A stretch of DNA of 64,000 nucleotides from Embleya sp049739465 (GCF_049739465.1 NZ_JBMHHY010000004.1:248001-312000); one strand, 5' to 3'. Numbered from the stretch's first letter, positions 1 to 9,213 are shown. The notes: a model not told the origin generated them from the sequence alone. Numbers and translations are program-made.

Positions 1-2
1 AT

Positions 3-383
3 CGGCCCGAGGACTCCGCGCGGGCCGAGGACCGGTTGCGCGCGCGGCTGGCCGAGGCGGACGCGGACCGCTCGCGCACCGAGGCGATCCTGCTCGCCGA
101 CTCGATCGCCAATCCGGACCGCTGGGAGCTGTACGGCACGCTCCTCGCCGCCGTCGACAAGCTGGTCGACGAGACCCGCCCCGCCGGCACCCCCGGGGAT
201 CTGGGCCGGCGCGTCGAGGAACGCCGCCGCCATCTGGCCGAGGAGCGCCGCCTGCGCGCCGCCGTGGCCCGCCCCGGCTCGGCGATGCGCGAGCGCATCC
301 GCCGCGTGATCGCCCCCACCGACCGCCTGCTGCGGGTCCCGCGCCGGCTGCACCGCCATACGCTGCGCCGGCGGCGGAGGTAG
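3..383 (+). CDS. C-terminal part of a protein entering from the left edge
   Basis: The reading frame is open from the first complete codon of the window to a TAG stop, so this is the 3' end of a gene that begins outside. The visible 126 residues are rich in Arg, Ala and Glu. The middle (roughly residues 50-95) is a charged, helix-prone stretch that could form a coiled coil, and the protein ends in a run of arginines. No catalytic motif is visible and I do not recognise the family. A TTG at position 36 could act as a start, but no ribosome binding site precedes it, so a continuing gene is more likely. Confidence 0.5.
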   Translation, partial: RPEDSARAEDRLRARLAEADADRSRTEAILLADSIANPDRWELYGTLLAAVDKLVDETRPAGTPGDLGRRVEERRRHLAEERRLRAAVARPGSAMRERIRRVIAPTDRLLRVPRRLHRHTLRRRRR

Positions 384-416
384 CCGAGGCAAGCCGAGGT
401 AGGCGACGCCGGACGG

Positions 417-1100
417 TCAGGCCGGCTCCCGCCTCGGTCCGCCGGCCAGGCCGGTTTCGTAGGCCGCGATCACCAGTTGGGCCCGGTCGCGGGCGCCGAG
501 TTTGGTCAGCAGGCGGCTGACGTGGGTCTTGACCGTGCCGACCGTGACATACAGTTCGGCGGCGATCTCGGCGTTGGAGTAGCCGATGGCGATCAGGTAC
601 AACACCTCACGTTCGCGTTCGGTGACCCCCGTCAGGTCGCCGTCGCCGGCCGGGTGCCAACCCTCCGGGCGGCTGACGAACTCCTCGATCAGCCGCCGGG
701 TCACCTGCGGCGCGAGGAGCGCCTCGCCGCCCGCGATCACCTTGATCGCCGCGAGCAGTTCGGCCGGTCGGGTGTCCTTGAGCAGGAATCCGCTCGCCCC
801 CGCGCGAAGTGCGCCGAACGCGTACTCGTCCAGGCCGAACGTGGTCAGGATCAGCACCCGCAACGACCCCGCGCCGGCCGCGCCGCCCAGCACCGCGCGG
901 GTCGCCTCGATCCCGTCGAGGAGCGGCATCCGGATGTCCATCAACACCACGTCGGGCCGACTCTCCCCGATCAGCCGCACCGCGTCGCGCCCGTTCCCGG
1001 CCTCGCCGACCACGCTCAGGTCGGGATCGGAGTCGATCAGCGCCCGAAAACCCGCCCGGACCAGCCCCTCGTCGTCCGCGATGAACACCCGGATCGTCAT
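417..1100 (-). CDS. NarL/FixJ-family response regulator
   Basis: A 227-residue response regulator made of an N-terminal receiver domain (about 1-120) and a C-terminal LuxR-type helix-turn-helix (about 155-215). The acidic pair near residues 9-10, the phospho-acceptor Asp55 in the VVLMDIRMP segment and the conserved Lys of FLLKD are all present. The DNA-binding helix reads VGTVKTHVSRLL. The ATG is chosen because it overlaps the stop of the upstream kinase gene by 4 nt, the usual arrangement for a coupled two-component pair. The longer open frame upstream is the antisense side of the kinase. The stimulus and target genes are not visible. The resemblance is to DesR/LiaR-like actinobacterial regulators. 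Confidence 0.93.
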   Translation of the reverse strand: MTIRVFIADDEGLVRAGFRALIDSDPDLSVVGEAGNGRDAVRLIGESRPDVVLMDIRMPLLDGIEATRAVLGGAAGAGSLRVLILTTFGLDEYAFGALRAGASGFLLKDTRPAELLAAIKVIAGGEALLAPQVTRRLIEEFVSRPEGWHPAGDGDLTGVTEREREVLYLIAIGYSNAEIAAELYVTVGTVKTHVSRLLTKLGARDRAQLVIAAYETGLAGGPRREPA

Positions 1101-2350
1101 GTCGCCCCCGTCTCGCTCCCGACGAACGCACCCGCGTGTGTCGGCAGATCCCGGTGCACCGGCAGGCGCACCGCGACCCGAAAGCCGCCCTCGGCCCGCG
1201 GCCCGGCGCTGACCACGCCACCGTACAGCGCGGCCCGCTCCCGGATGCCGACCAGGCCATGCCCACCCGGTGCGTCCAACTCCCCCGGGTCCCGCCCGGT
1301 TTTCACTCGCCCCACCCCGTCGTCCGTGACCTCGATGTCGATCCGCTCGGCGGTCACCGACAGCTCCAGCCGGGCCCGGGGCGTCTGCGCGTGCTTCGAC
1401 ACGTTGGTCAGCGCCTCCTGCACGATCCGGTACGCGGCCCGATCCACGCCGTGCGGCAGCTCGTCCACGGCACCCTCCGCCGTGACGTCGACCCGCACCC
1501 CGGCCTGCGCACTGCGGGCGATCAACCCCTCCAGATCGGCCAGCCCGCCCGGCGAGAACTCCGCCGCCTCGCGATCGCGCAACAGGCCCACCAGGGACCG
1601 CAGTTCCATCAGCGCCGAGCGGCTGGTCTCCTCGATCGCCGCCAACGCGTCGGCGGCCTGCGCCGGTCGGGTGTGGATCAGATGGTTGGCCACCCCGGAC
1701 TGCACCGCGATGATGCTCAGGCTGTGCGCCACGATGTCGTGCAACTCCCGGGCGATGTCCAAGCGTTCCTCGGAGACCGCCCGCCGGGCCCGGTCCACCT
1801 GTACGGCGGCGCGCTGTTCGGCCTGGAGGCGTAGTCCCTCGCTGTGTGCCCGGCCCCGAGCGACCGACCAACCGGTGACCCAGGCGGCGAGTTGCACGGC
1901 CATCATCTGCACCGGCCAGTCGGAACTGAGCAGTGGCTTCCCCGCTTGCAGATCGACCAGCGCGGCTTCCAGTGTCTCCACCGTGACGGCCATGCCCAGC
2001 GCCCACAACGCCCGCCTCGGCACCGTCGACTGTGCCCCATAGGCGATCGCGGCCATCGCAACCCACACCAGTGCCGCCCACGGCGTCATGGTCGCCAGTG
2101 GCAGCGTCACGGAGGAGGCCACCAGCGCGGCGACCGGCGCGTAGCGGCGCAGCACCAGTGTCGCCGCGAAAGCCCAGTGCAGCCCGTACACCAGTGCCAA
2201 CGGCAGGTCCAGACGCCGGGCGATCCAGTCGGCGTTCGTCGACAGGACTACGCAGAGCGCGAACGCGAACGCGACTTCCGCGGCCAGGGGCAGGCAGCGC
2301 CGCAACCGGCCCTCACGCGATGGATACGCCCGTGGCGTCGTCGGGTTCAC
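1097..2350 (-). CDS. Sensor histidine kinase, NarL-partner type (HisKA_3)
   Basis: A 417-residue membrane kinase. Several hydrophobic segments span about residues 22-165, followed by a HisKA_3 dimerisation region with phospho-acceptor His204 in IARELHDIVAHSLSI, and a C-terminal HATPase_c domain with the N-box EALTNVSKHA and the glycine-rich DDGVG and GHGLVGIRERAAL boxes. It presumably phosphorylates the response regulator encoded immediately downstream, whose start overlaps its stop by 4 nt. The N-terminal domain has no large extracellular loop, so sensing probably occurs within the membrane, as proposed for envelope-stress kinases of this class. The signal is unknown. Confidence 0.93.
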   Translation of the reverse strand: MNPTTPRAYPSREGRLRRCLPLAAEVAFAFALCVVLSTNADWIARRLDLPLALVYGLHWAFAATLVLRRYAPVAALVASSVTLPLATMTPWAALVWVAMAAIAYGAQSTVPRRALWALGMAVTVETLEAALVDLQAGKPLLSSDWPVQMMAVQLAAWVTGWSVARGRAHSEGLRLQAEQRAAVQVDRARRAVSEERLDIARELHDIVAHSLSIIAVQSGVANHLIHTRPAQAADALAAIEETSRSALMELRSLVGLLRDREAAEFSPGGLADLEGLIARSAQAGVRVDVTAEGAVDELPHGVDRAAYRIVQEALTNVSKHAQTPRARLELSVTAERIDIEVTDDGVGRVKTGRDPGELDAPGGHGLVGIRERAALYGGVVSAGPRAEGGFRVAVRLPVHRDLPTHAGAFVGSETGAT

Positions 2351-2555
2351 ATACCGACGCTACGCGCGCGGGCGCCTCGCGTCCTCTGCCCCCGGGCCCA
2401 CTTCGCTGCTCCGCCGCACGCCGTAGCCCCGGCCCGGAGTCCCTCCTGCGACAGACGTGTTCCGGTCCGTCGTCCGCCGGACGCGCCCGCGCCCGGCCCG
2501 CTGCCAGATTCGAGGTACGCAGACCGGCCGACCCCGAGGAGTGGTCCCGATCGTC

Positions 2556-3263
2556 ATGACCGAACCGCGCCGCCATCCCGACGAGTCGGCGAAGGCCGCC
2601 GCCATCCGGCCCGAACTCGCCCGCTGGGCCCGGTACTTGCGGGCCCACTGGTTGCCGATCGGCTTCCTGCTGTTGGCCGGGATCGTCTCGGCCGTCCAGG
2701 AATGGGGACTCGGGCCCGGGGCGCGCGCGGTGCTGGTCGACTGGTCCTCGACGAATCTGAACAACCTGCGCGGTCGGCCGATCGAGGCGCTCGTCGCGTC
2801 GGCCTTCGTGTTCGAGCCCGAGCTGTGGTCCCGCCTCGCCATCGCCGTACTGGCCCTGCTCGCCCTGGTCGACCGGTTCGGCAACCTGCGGGCCGGCCTC
2901 CTGGTAGGCGCCGGACATGTGCTGGCCACCGGGGTCAGCCAGGCGTTCCTGGCCACCCGGATCGCCGCCGGCCGGGCCCCGCACACATTGGCCGCGATGG
3001 CCGACGTCGGGCCGTCGTACCTGGTGTACACGGCCCTGTCGGCAGTGGTCCTCTACGGCCCGGGCCGCGGGCCGCGCGCGCTCGCCCTCCTGTATCTGCT
3101 CGTCAACGCGCCGGACCTGGTCGACGGGTTCACCGACGAGGACGTCACGGCGGTGGGCCACCTGACCGCGCTCCTCGTCGGCGCCCTGCTCGGCGCCTAC
3201 GCCCGCCCCCGCCCACCGGCAGCTCAGGACCGCCGGCCCGGCGTCACCAATCCGGTCTCGTAG
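2556..3263 (+). CDS. Rhomboid-like integral membrane protein
   Basis: A 235-residue predicted membrane protein. After a cytoplasmic N terminus of about 30 residues there are about six hydrophobic helices, with segments such as WLPIGFLLLAGIVSAV, LAIAVLALLALVDRFG and VGHLTALLVGALLGAY. The overall pattern and the final His-containing helix resemble the rhomboid-like family found widely in Streptomyces. The classical GxSG active-site Ser is not obvious, so protease activity should not be assumed. The ATG is preferred over frame-open codons further upstream because protein-like composition starts there and a GAGGA lies upstream. The 3' end overlaps the convergent response regulator gene by about 40 bp. 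Confidence 0.75.
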   Translation: MTEPRRHPDESAKAAAIRPELARWARYLRAHWLPIGFLLLAGIVSAVQEWGLGPGARAVLVDWSSTNLNNLRGRPIEALVASAFVFEPELWSRLAIAVLALLALVDRFGNLRAGLLVGAGHVLATGVSQAFLATRIAAGRAPHTLAAMADVGPSYLVYTALSAVVLYGPGRGPRALALLYLLVNAPDLVDGFTDEDVTAVGHLTALLVGALLGAYARPRPPAAQDRRPGVTNPVS

Positions 3264-3895
3264 GCCAACACCACGGCCTGCGCCCGGCTGGACAGGTGCA
3301 ACTTGGCGAGCGCGCGGTTGAAGTGGGTCTTGACCGTCGACTCGGTGACCACGAGCGTCTCGGCGATCTCGTGGTTCGCCAGTCCCTTGCCGACCAGCCG
3401 CAATACCTGCAACTCCCGCCCCGTGAGCGCCTCCAGGTCGGGCGGCACTTCGCCGCACGGAGCGTTCGAGGCGGCCACGTAGGTCTCGATCAACCGCCGA
3501 GTGACGCTGGGCGCGAAGAGCATGTCCCCGGCCATCACCCCGTCGATCGCGGCCAACAGCCGCTGCGGGCCGATCTCCTTGAGCAGGAAGCCGGAGGCGC
3601 CGGCGCGCAGCGCGGCATAGACGTATTCGTCCAGGTCGAACGTGGTCAGCACGACGATCCGCGGCGGGGTGCCGTCGGCCGCGGCCAGGATGCGCTCGGT
3701 GGCGACGACCCCGCTCACCCCGGGCATCCGGATGTCCATCAGGATCAGCTCGGGCCGCAACTTGGCGGCCAGGTCGATGGCTTCGGCCCCGTCGGACGCC
3801 TCGCCGACCACCTCGATCCCGGGGGCCGCGCGTAACAATGCGGCGAGCCCGGCCCGGATCAGCACCTGATCGTCGACCACCAATACCTTGGTCAC
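3224..3895 (-). CDS. NarL/FixJ-family response regulator
   Basis: A 223-residue regulator with a receiver domain carrying Asp54 in LILMDIRMPG and a LuxR-type helix-turn-helix whose recognition helix is STVKTHFNRALAKL. A GTG start is chosen because GAAGGGAA lies about 8 nt upstream and the residues from there match the canonical receiver start (TKVLVVDD). Its kinase gene lies 53 bp upstream on the same strand. It is a clear paralogue of the regulator at 417-1100, sharing segments such as RAGASGFLLK and YETGL, so the two systems probably arose by duplication or have related signals. The gene overlaps the end of the convergent rhomboid-like gene. Confidence 0.93.
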   Translation of the reverse strand: MTKVLVVDDQVLIRAGLAALLRAAPGIEVVGEASDGAEAIDLAAKLRPELILMDIRMPGVSGVVATERILAAADGTPPRIVVLTTFDLDEYVYAALRAGASGFLLKEIGPQRLLAAIDGVMAGDMLFAPSVTRRLIETYVAASNAPCGEVPPDLEALTGRELQVLRLVGKGLANHEIAETLVVTESTVKTHFNRALAKLHLSSRAQAVVLAYETGLVTPGRRS

Positions 3896-3948
3896 CCCGT
3901 CGTTCCCTTCGTCACGTCGGTACGAGGCGACTAGTGCCGCGCCCGGCA

Positions 3949-5217
3949 CTAGGTGTCCCCTTCGTTCCCGGTCCGCACGGCGGGCTCGGCCGGGATCGGC
4001 AGCACCAGGCCGACCTCGAATCCACCGTCGGGCCGCGGCCCGGCGGAGAGTGTCCCGCCGTAGAGCTTGGTGCGCTCGGACATGCCGATCAACCCGTGTG
4101 CGGCCACCGATCCGATTCTGCCCGAATCCGGCCGCTGTGGTGCCGGGATCGGCACACCGCCGCCGCCGTCGTCGGTCACCGTGATCCGCAACTGCCGGGG
4201 CCCGTAGTCCACCACGAGGTCCACGCGGGCCGAGCGGGCGTGCTTGAGCACGTTGGTCAGCGCCTCCTGGACGATCCGGTACGCGCACAGTTCGACGCCC
4301 GGGGACAGCGGGCGGGCCAGGCCCACCCGCCGGGTGCGCACCTCGATCCCGGCCGCCCGGATCCGCCGCACCACCTCGTCGAGGCGGGCCAGGCTCGGCG
4401 CCGGGGCCATCCGGTCCTCGGGAACCCGCTCGTGCTCCGGGTCCCACACCTCCTCGGTGTCCGCGCGCAGCAGCGAGAGCATTCGGCGCATCTCGTCCAA
4501 CGCCTCGCGCGTGGTCTCCCCGATCGTGCGCAACGCGGCCTGGGCGGTGGGTGGATCGGAGTCGAGCACATACTCGGCCAGCCCCGCCTGGACCGAGATC
4601 ACCGACACGTGATGCGCCACCACGTCGTGCAACTCGCGGGCGATACGCACCCGTTCGTCGGTGACCGCGCGACGTGCCCGGGCCGCCTGCTCGCGGGCCA
4701 GGCGCGCGGTCAACTGGGCGAACTGCGCGTTGCGTTCGCTCAGCCGGCGGGCCGAGACGCCGAACCAGCAGATCCCCGACGGGATGACCAGCGCCTGGGC
4801 GACGACGGTGAGCATCGAGCCCCCGTCCGCGTCCAGTCCGGCGTACAACCAGGTGGCCGACACCGCCGGAGCACATCCCGCGAGCACCCGAATCGACCGA
4901 TGCGCGGCCACCGTATAGACCGCGAGCAGCACGCCGGAGGAGTTCACCACCGGCCAATAGCCGAGGCTGATGTACCAGATCTGCATCACGAGCATCATCA
5001 GCAACACCGTGACCGGCGCCCGCCGACGCACGATCAGCGGCAGATTGATCAGCACGATCAGGGTGAAGCCGAACGCGTCGGTATGCCGCCAGTTGCCCTG
5101 CGGATCCTCGCGCGCGAGCAGCACGCTGACCACGATGTCGGACAGCGCCAGGACCGCGTCCACCACGATCGAGGGGATGCTGATGGGCAGTCTGATCCAC
5201 ACCGGTCGGGACCGCAT
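3949..5217 (-). CDS. Sensor histidine kinase, NarL-partner type (HisKA_3)
   Basis: A 422-residue kinase with about five membrane segments in residues 12-155, a short linker helix, a HisKA_3 domain with His197 in IARELHDVVAHHVSVIS, and a HATPase_c domain containing EALTNVLKHAR, DDGGGG and AHGLIGMSERTKLYGG. It should signal to the response regulator encoded 53 bp downstream. The 285-bp gap between its start and the divergent MoxR gene must hold promoters in both directions, but I could not pick out convincing -10/-35 pairs there. The ligand is unknown. Confidence 0.92.
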   Translation of the reverse strand: MRSRPVWIRLPISIPSIVVDAVLALSDIVVSVLLAREDPQGNWRHTDAFGFTLIVLINLPLIVRRRAPVTVLLMMLVMQIWYISLGYWPVVNSSGVLLAVYTVAAHRSIRVLAGCAPAVSATWLYAGLDADGGSMLTVVAQALVIPSGICWFGVSARRLSERNAQFAQLTARLAREQAARARRAVTDERVRIARELHDVVAHHVSVISVQAGLAEYVLDSDPPTAQAALRTIGETTREALDEMRRMLSLLRADTEEVWDPEHERVPEDRMAPAPSLARLDEVVRRIRAAGIEVRTRRVGLARPLSPGVELCAYRIVQEALTNVLKHARSARVDLVVDYGPRQLRITVTDDGGGGVPIPAPQRPDSGRIGSVAAHGLIGMSERTKLYGGTLSAGPRPDGGFEVGLVLPIPAEPAVRTGNEGDT

Positions 5218-5502
5218 CGGCGCAGCGTAGCCCGCGCGGCGGGCTCGGTCATCAAACCGACGGTCCAGGCGCCATACCGCGCCGGGTGGAGATCGCCGGT
5301 GTCGCCGGACCGTCCGCGCGCCGGCGCGAGTGCGCGTCCGCGCCGGCGCGGATCGTCAGGGATCGGGCCGGGCTTTGGCAGATGTTGCCGTCGAGGTCCG
5401 GGCCGGTTCGGCGTGTACTGAACACCGATCGTTCGGCCGGAACCGGGCCGGGCGGGTGCGGATGCGGGTGCTGGTGCTGGTGTGGGTGGAGAGGTGTGCG
5501 GC

Positions 5503-6405
5503 GTGGCGCAGGCGTGGTGGGCGGGCGAGGATCTCGGTGGGCCCGAGGGGGTGGTCGCACGCCTCGACGGCGTGGACTACCTGGCCGGGGACGGGATCGG
5601 GACCGCCGCCTATCTCGCGCTGCGGATGGGCCGGCCGCTGCTGGTCGAGGGGGAGCCGGGGGTGGGCAAGACCGCGCTGGCCCGAGCGCTCGCCGACGCG
5701 TTCGCCGTACCGCTGTTCCGGCTCCAGTGCTACGAGGGCCTGGACGCCTCGCAGGCGCTCTACGACTGGGACTTCCCGCGCCAGATGTTGCGCCTGCGGG
5801 CGGCCGGCGCGGCGGGCGAGACCGATGCGGACACCCTGGAGGCGGGGCTGTACGACCGGCGTTATCTGCTCGCCCGGCCGGTGCTCCAGGCGATCGAGGC
5901 GGCGCCGGCGGTGTTGCTCGTGGACGAAGTGGACCGGGCCGACGACGAGTTCGACGCGTTCTTGCTGGAGGTGCTCTCCGACTTCGCGGTGACGGTGCCC
6001 GAACTGGGTCGGATCAGCGCCGAGGTGCCACCTCTGGTGGTGCTGACCTCCAATCGCACCCGCGAGCTGCACGACGCGCTCAAGCGGCGCTGCCTCTACC
6101 ACTGGCTCGACCACCCCGATCACGCGCACGAGGTGGCGATCGTCCGCCGCCGGTTGCCCGAGGTGGGCGAGCAACTCGCCGAGGACGTGGTCCGCGCGAT
6201 CGGCCGGCTGCGCGCGGCCGACCTGGTCAAGCCGCCGGGCGTCGCGGAGACCCTGGACTGGGCCGGCGCCCTGCTGGTACTGGGCGTCCGGGACCTGGAT
6301 CCGGACGGCGCGGCCCGCACACTCGGCGCGGTACTCAAACACCGGGAGGACCTGGAGAGCGTCCGCGCGGCGGGCCTGGACCGACTGCTCACGGCGGGCG
6401 GCTGA
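5503..6405 (+). CDS. MoxR-family AAA+ ATPase (CoxD-like)
   Basis: About 300 residues of a MoxR-type AAA+ ATPase: Walker A GEPGVGKTAL, Walker B VLLVDEVDRAD, sensor 1 TSNRTRELHDALKRRC, and the C-terminal lid. In carbon-monoxide dehydrogenase and related molybdenum hydroxylase clusters, CoxD-type ATPases work with a vWA protein (CoxE) to mature the metal centre of the enzyme. The next real gene here is such a vWA protein, followed by XdhC, so a maturation role for the hydroxylase encoded at 16.8-20.8 kb is likely. The GTG start is chosen for GGAGAG 9 nt upstream; an earlier GTG at 5482 is possible. The gene ends inside the first copy of a 150-bp tandem repeat. Confidence 0.88.
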   Translation: MAQAWWAGEDLGGPEGVVARLDGVDYLAGDGIGTAAYLALRMGRPLLVEGEPGVGKTALARALADAFAVPLFRLQCYEGLDASQALYDWDFPRQMLRLRAAGAAGETDADTLEAGLYDRRYLLARPVLQAIEAAPAVLLVDEVDRADDEFDAFLLEVLSDFAVTVPELGRISAEVPPLVVLTSNRTRELHDALKRRCLYHWLDHPDHAHEVAIVRRRLPEVGEQLAEDVVRAIGRLRAADLVKPPGVAETLDWAGALLVLGVRDLDPDGAARTLGAVLKHREDLESVRAAGLDRLLTAGG

Positions 6406-6406
6406 G

Positions 6407-6859
6407 ATGCGCGGACGTGGACCGTCGGACGCGGCCACGGGGCAGGCTGCGTCGAGGACGTCGGGCGGCTTCGGGCGCTCGGGCGGCGCGGTCGAGGTCG
6501 CGGCGGAGCCTGCGCGGACCGGAAGCCGCCCGCTGTGGACACGGCGGGCGGCTGAGATGCGCGGACGCGGTCCGTCGGACGCCGGCACGGGGCACGCTGC
6601 GCCGAGGACTTCGGGCGGCTTCGGGCGCTCGGGCGGCGCGGTCGAGGTCGCGGCGGAGCCTGCGCGGACCGGACCGGGCCTGTCGGGCTCACGACAGGTG
6701 GCCGGGATGGCCACCCGTGATCCGTCGGACGCGGCCACGGGGCAGGCTGCGTCGGGGACGTCGGGCGGCTTCGGGTGCTCCGGACGCGTGGTCGAGGTCG
6801 CGGGGGATCCCGCGCGGGTGCGGACCGGGCCGGGGTCGCTGCTTACGGTGGGTGGCTGA
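6407..6859 (+). repeat. Three tandem 150-bp repeats between moxR and the vWA gene
   Basis: Three head-to-tail copies start at 6407, 6557 and 6707, a period of exactly 150 bp (50 codons). Copies 1 and 2 are nearly identical over their first 115 bp or so; copy 3 is more diverged. The short sequence ACGGCGGGCGGCTGAG, which ends moxR, recurs in related form at the end of copies 1 and 3, so the repeat looks like an expansion of the moxR/vWA junction. One frame stays open through all three copies, starting with an ATG right after the moxR stop and ending one base before the vWA start. It could encode a 150-residue repeat protein translated by coupling, but composition alone can explain the open frame. 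Confidence 0.85.
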
Positions 6860-6860
6860 G

Positions 6861-8027
6861 GTGGCGGCGCGCAGTCCTCTCGATGCCGCTACGGTGCGGG
6901 CCGCTCTCGGGGTGCCGGTGCGCCGGGACGCGGTGGAGACCCTGGTCGGGTTCGCTCGCACGGTCCGGGCCGCCGGGGTCGCGGCCGATCCGCAACGGGT
7001 GCGGACCTTCCTGACCGCCGCCGCCGAACTGGGCGCCGACCAGCGGTACGGCGTCTACTGGGCGGGCCGCCTCGCGCTGTGCTCGGCGCCGGACGAACTG
7101 CCGCGCTACGAAGCCGCGTTCACCGCCTACTTCGGGTGCGAACAGGCACCCCCGGGCCGCCGTCGGCCGAGCGTCGACGTCGAACGCGCGGTCGGCCTGC
7201 CGGGCCCCGACGAGCCCCGCGAGCAGGACGCGCCCGACGGTGAACCCCGGGTCGCCGCCGCCGACCGGACCGAGATCCTGCGCCGCCGCGACATCGCCGG
7301 CCTCGACCCCGCCGCGCGCGCCGAACTGCGCCGGCTGCTCGCCCTGCTGCGCCCGGCCGCGCCGACGCGCCGCACCCGCCGGCGCCGCCCGGCCCGGCAC
7401 GGTCGGCTCGACCGCACCCGCACCGTGCGGGCCGCACTGCGCACCGGCGAGTTCGCCCGGCTGCGCCACACCGAGCGCACCGTTCGGCCACGCCGCCTGG
7501 TGTTGCTCCTGGACGTGAGCGGCTCGATGGCACCGTACGCCGACGCACTGTTGCGCTTCGGCCACGCCGCCGCCCGCCGGCGGCGCGGCGCCGAGGTGTT
7601 CACCGTCGGTACCCGGCTGACCCGGATCAGCCGGGAGTTGGGCCACTTTGACCCGGACCGCGCGCTGGCCGCCGCGTCCGCCGTCGTGCCCGACTTCAGC
7701 GGCGGCACCCGGCTCGGCGACCAGCTGCACGCCTTCCTGACCCACTGGGGTCGGCGCGGCGTGGCTCGGGGTGCGGTCGTGGTGATCGCCTCCGACGGTT
7801 GGGAACGCGGCGACCCCGAGCCCCTCGCCGTGGCGATGGCCCGGCTGCATCGACTCGCCCACCGGGTGATCTGGGTCAATCCGCATGTGGCCCGGGACGG
7901 GTATCAACCCCTTGCGGCGGGTATGGCCGCGGCTCTCCCGTATGTTGACCACTTTGTCGCCGGGCACAGCCTGGCCGCGCTGGAGGAACTGTGTGCACTG
8001 CTGGTCGACGAGCGACGGACCGGGTGA
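6861..8027 (+). CDS. von Willebrand factor A domain protein (CoxE-like)
   Basis: A 388-residue protein with an N-terminal helical region, an Arg-rich middle (PTRRTRRRRPARHGR) and a C-terminal vWA domain from about residue 205. The MIDAS metal site is seen as the DxSxS motif LLDVSGSMAPY, with a later Thr in FSGGTRLGDQ and Asp in VIASDGWERGD. CoxE-type proteins pair with MoxR/CoxD ATPases to remodel or activate molybdenum hydroxylases. The GTG start directly follows the TGA that closes the tandem-repeat region. The gene is followed after 6 bp by xdhC, so moxR, this gene and xdhC form one transcription unit. The longer in-frame extension upstream lies in repeat and antisense sequence and is not taken. 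Confidence 0.85.
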   Translation: MAARSPLDAATVRAALGVPVRRDAVETLVGFARTVRAAGVAADPQRVRTFLTAAAELGADQRYGVYWAGRLALCSAPDELPRYEAAFTAYFGCEQAPPGRRRPSVDVERAVGLPGPDEPREQDAPDGEPRVAAADRTEILRRRDIAGLDPAARAELRRLLALLRPAAPTRRTRRRRPARHGRLDRTRTVRAALRTGEFARLRHTERTVRPRRLVLLLDVSGSMAPYADALLRFGHAAARRRRGAEVFTVGTRLTRISRELGHFDPDRALAAASAVVPDFSGGTRLGDQLHAFLTHWGRRGVARGAVVVIASDGWERGDPEPLAVAMARLHRLAHRVIWVNPHVARDGYQPLAAGMAAALPYVDHFVAGHSLAALEELCALLVDERRTG

Positions 8028-8033
8028 TCGGCC

Positions 8034-9143
8034 ATGCGTGAACTGCTCGACCGGCTGGAGGAGTGGTACCGGGAAGGGCGCCCGTTCGCCCTGGCCACGG
8101 TGGTGTCCACGCTGCGCAGCGCGCCGCGCGACGCGGGTGCGGTGATGGCGGTGACCGCCGACGGTGTGGCGCTCGGCAGCGTCTCCGGCGGGTGTGTCGA
8201 GGGGGCGGTGTACGAGCTGGCCCTGGAGGTGCTCGAGGCCGGTCGCCCGCGTACCGCCGCCTACGGGATCAGCGACGACGACGCGCTGATGGTGGGGCTG
8301 ACCTGCGGCGGGACCCTGGAGGTCTACGTCGAGCCGGTGGACGCGGCGCACTATCCGGAGTTCCCCGAGCTGATCGCCGCGCTGCGCGAGGGCCGGCCGA
8401 TCGTGGTGGCCACCGTGGTGACCACGCCCGATCCGGCCCGGCTCGGCGCCCGGCTGCTGGTCGGCGCGGACGAGGAGGGCGCCGGGGACGACGAGTGCGG
8501 ACCGCTGCCGGCCGCGCTGCGCGAGGTACTGGCGGCCGACCGAACGACGCTGGTCCGCCGGGTGGGCGACGCGCTGATCCCGGTCGAGGCGCTCGGGGTG
8601 GCGCGGGACGAGATCGTCTTCGTGCGCTCGTATGTGCCGCGCCCGCGGCTGTTGGTCTTCGGCTCGAACGACTACGCGGTGGCCGTCGCGCGCGCCGGTG
8701 CGCTCGCCGGGTATCGGGTGACGGTATGCGACGCCCGCCCCGTGTTCGCCACGGCGCAACGTTTTCCCGGGGTGGACGAGCTGGTGGTCGACTGGCCGGA
8801 CCGCTATCTGGCCGGCACGCGCGTGGACGCGCGTACCGCGATCTGCGTACTGACCCACGACCCCAAGTTCGATGTACCGGTCCTGGTCCGGGCGTTGCGG
8901 TTGCCGGTCGGCTACGTCGGCGCGATGGGCAGTCGGCGCGCACACGCGGATCGGCTGGTCCGGTTGCGCGAGGCGGGGGTGACCGAGGCCGAACTGGAGC
9001 TGCTGCACTCGCCGATAGGTCTGGACCTGGGTGCGCGTACCCCGCAGGAGACCGCAATTGCCGTGCTCGCCGAGATCGTCCAGGCCCGGCACGGCGGCAC
9101 GGCCCGGCCGCTGTCCCTGACCGACGGGCGGATTCACCGGTGA
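8034..9143 (+). CDS. xdhC: XdhC/CoxI-family molybdenum cofactor insertion protein
   Basis: A 369-residue XdhC-family protein. The N-terminal XdhC/CoxI domain contains the signature ISGGCVEG-like VSGGCVEGAVYE and LTCGGTLEVYVE segments. The C-terminal Rossmann domain (LLVFGSNDYAVAVARAG) has the later motifs GYVGAMGSRRAHADR and GLDLGARTPQETAIAVLAEI. Family members bind the molybdenum cofactor, promote its sulfuration and insert it into xanthine-dehydrogenase-type enzymes. The gene starts 6 bp after the vWA gene and closes the maturation operon; a strong hairpin follows. It most likely serves the hydroxylase encoded further right on the same strand. Confidence 0.93.
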   Translation: MRELLDRLEEWYREGRPFALATVVSTLRSAPRDAGAVMAVTADGVALGSVSGGCVEGAVYELALEVLEAGRPRTAAYGISDDDALMVGLTCGGTLEVYVEPVDAAHYPEFPELIAALREGRPIVVATVVTTPDPARLGARLLVGADEEGAGDDECGPLPAALREVLAADRTTLVRRVGDALIPVEALGVARDEIVFVRSYVPRPRLLVFGSNDYAVAVARAGALAGYRVTVCDARPVFATAQRFPGVDELVVDWPDRYLAGTRVDARTAICVLTHDPKFDVPVLVRALRLPVGYVGAMGSRRAHADRLVRLREAGVTEAELELLHSPIGLDLGARTPQETAIAVLAEIVQARHGGTARPLSLTDGRIHR

Positions 9144-9175
9144 GCGGTCCGCGCGGAGCCGAATAGTCCACGCAG

Positions 9176-9213
9176 AAAGGGGACCCGCCGCGTTCGCGCG
9201 GCGGGTCCCCTTT
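9176..9213. terminator. Bidirectional hairpin terminator between xdhC and allG
   Basis: A perfect 17-bp stem (left arm 9176-9192, right arm 9197-9213) closed by a TTCG tetraloop, with AAA at the outer left and TTT at the outer right. It sits between two convergent genes, so it can serve both strands. Confidence 0.9.

Noticed and set aside
6407..6859. Treating the open frame in the 150-bp repeats as an ordinary gene
   Set aside because: The frame is explained by a repeat of 150 bp in GC-rich DNA, and several other frames, including antisense ones, are open as well.
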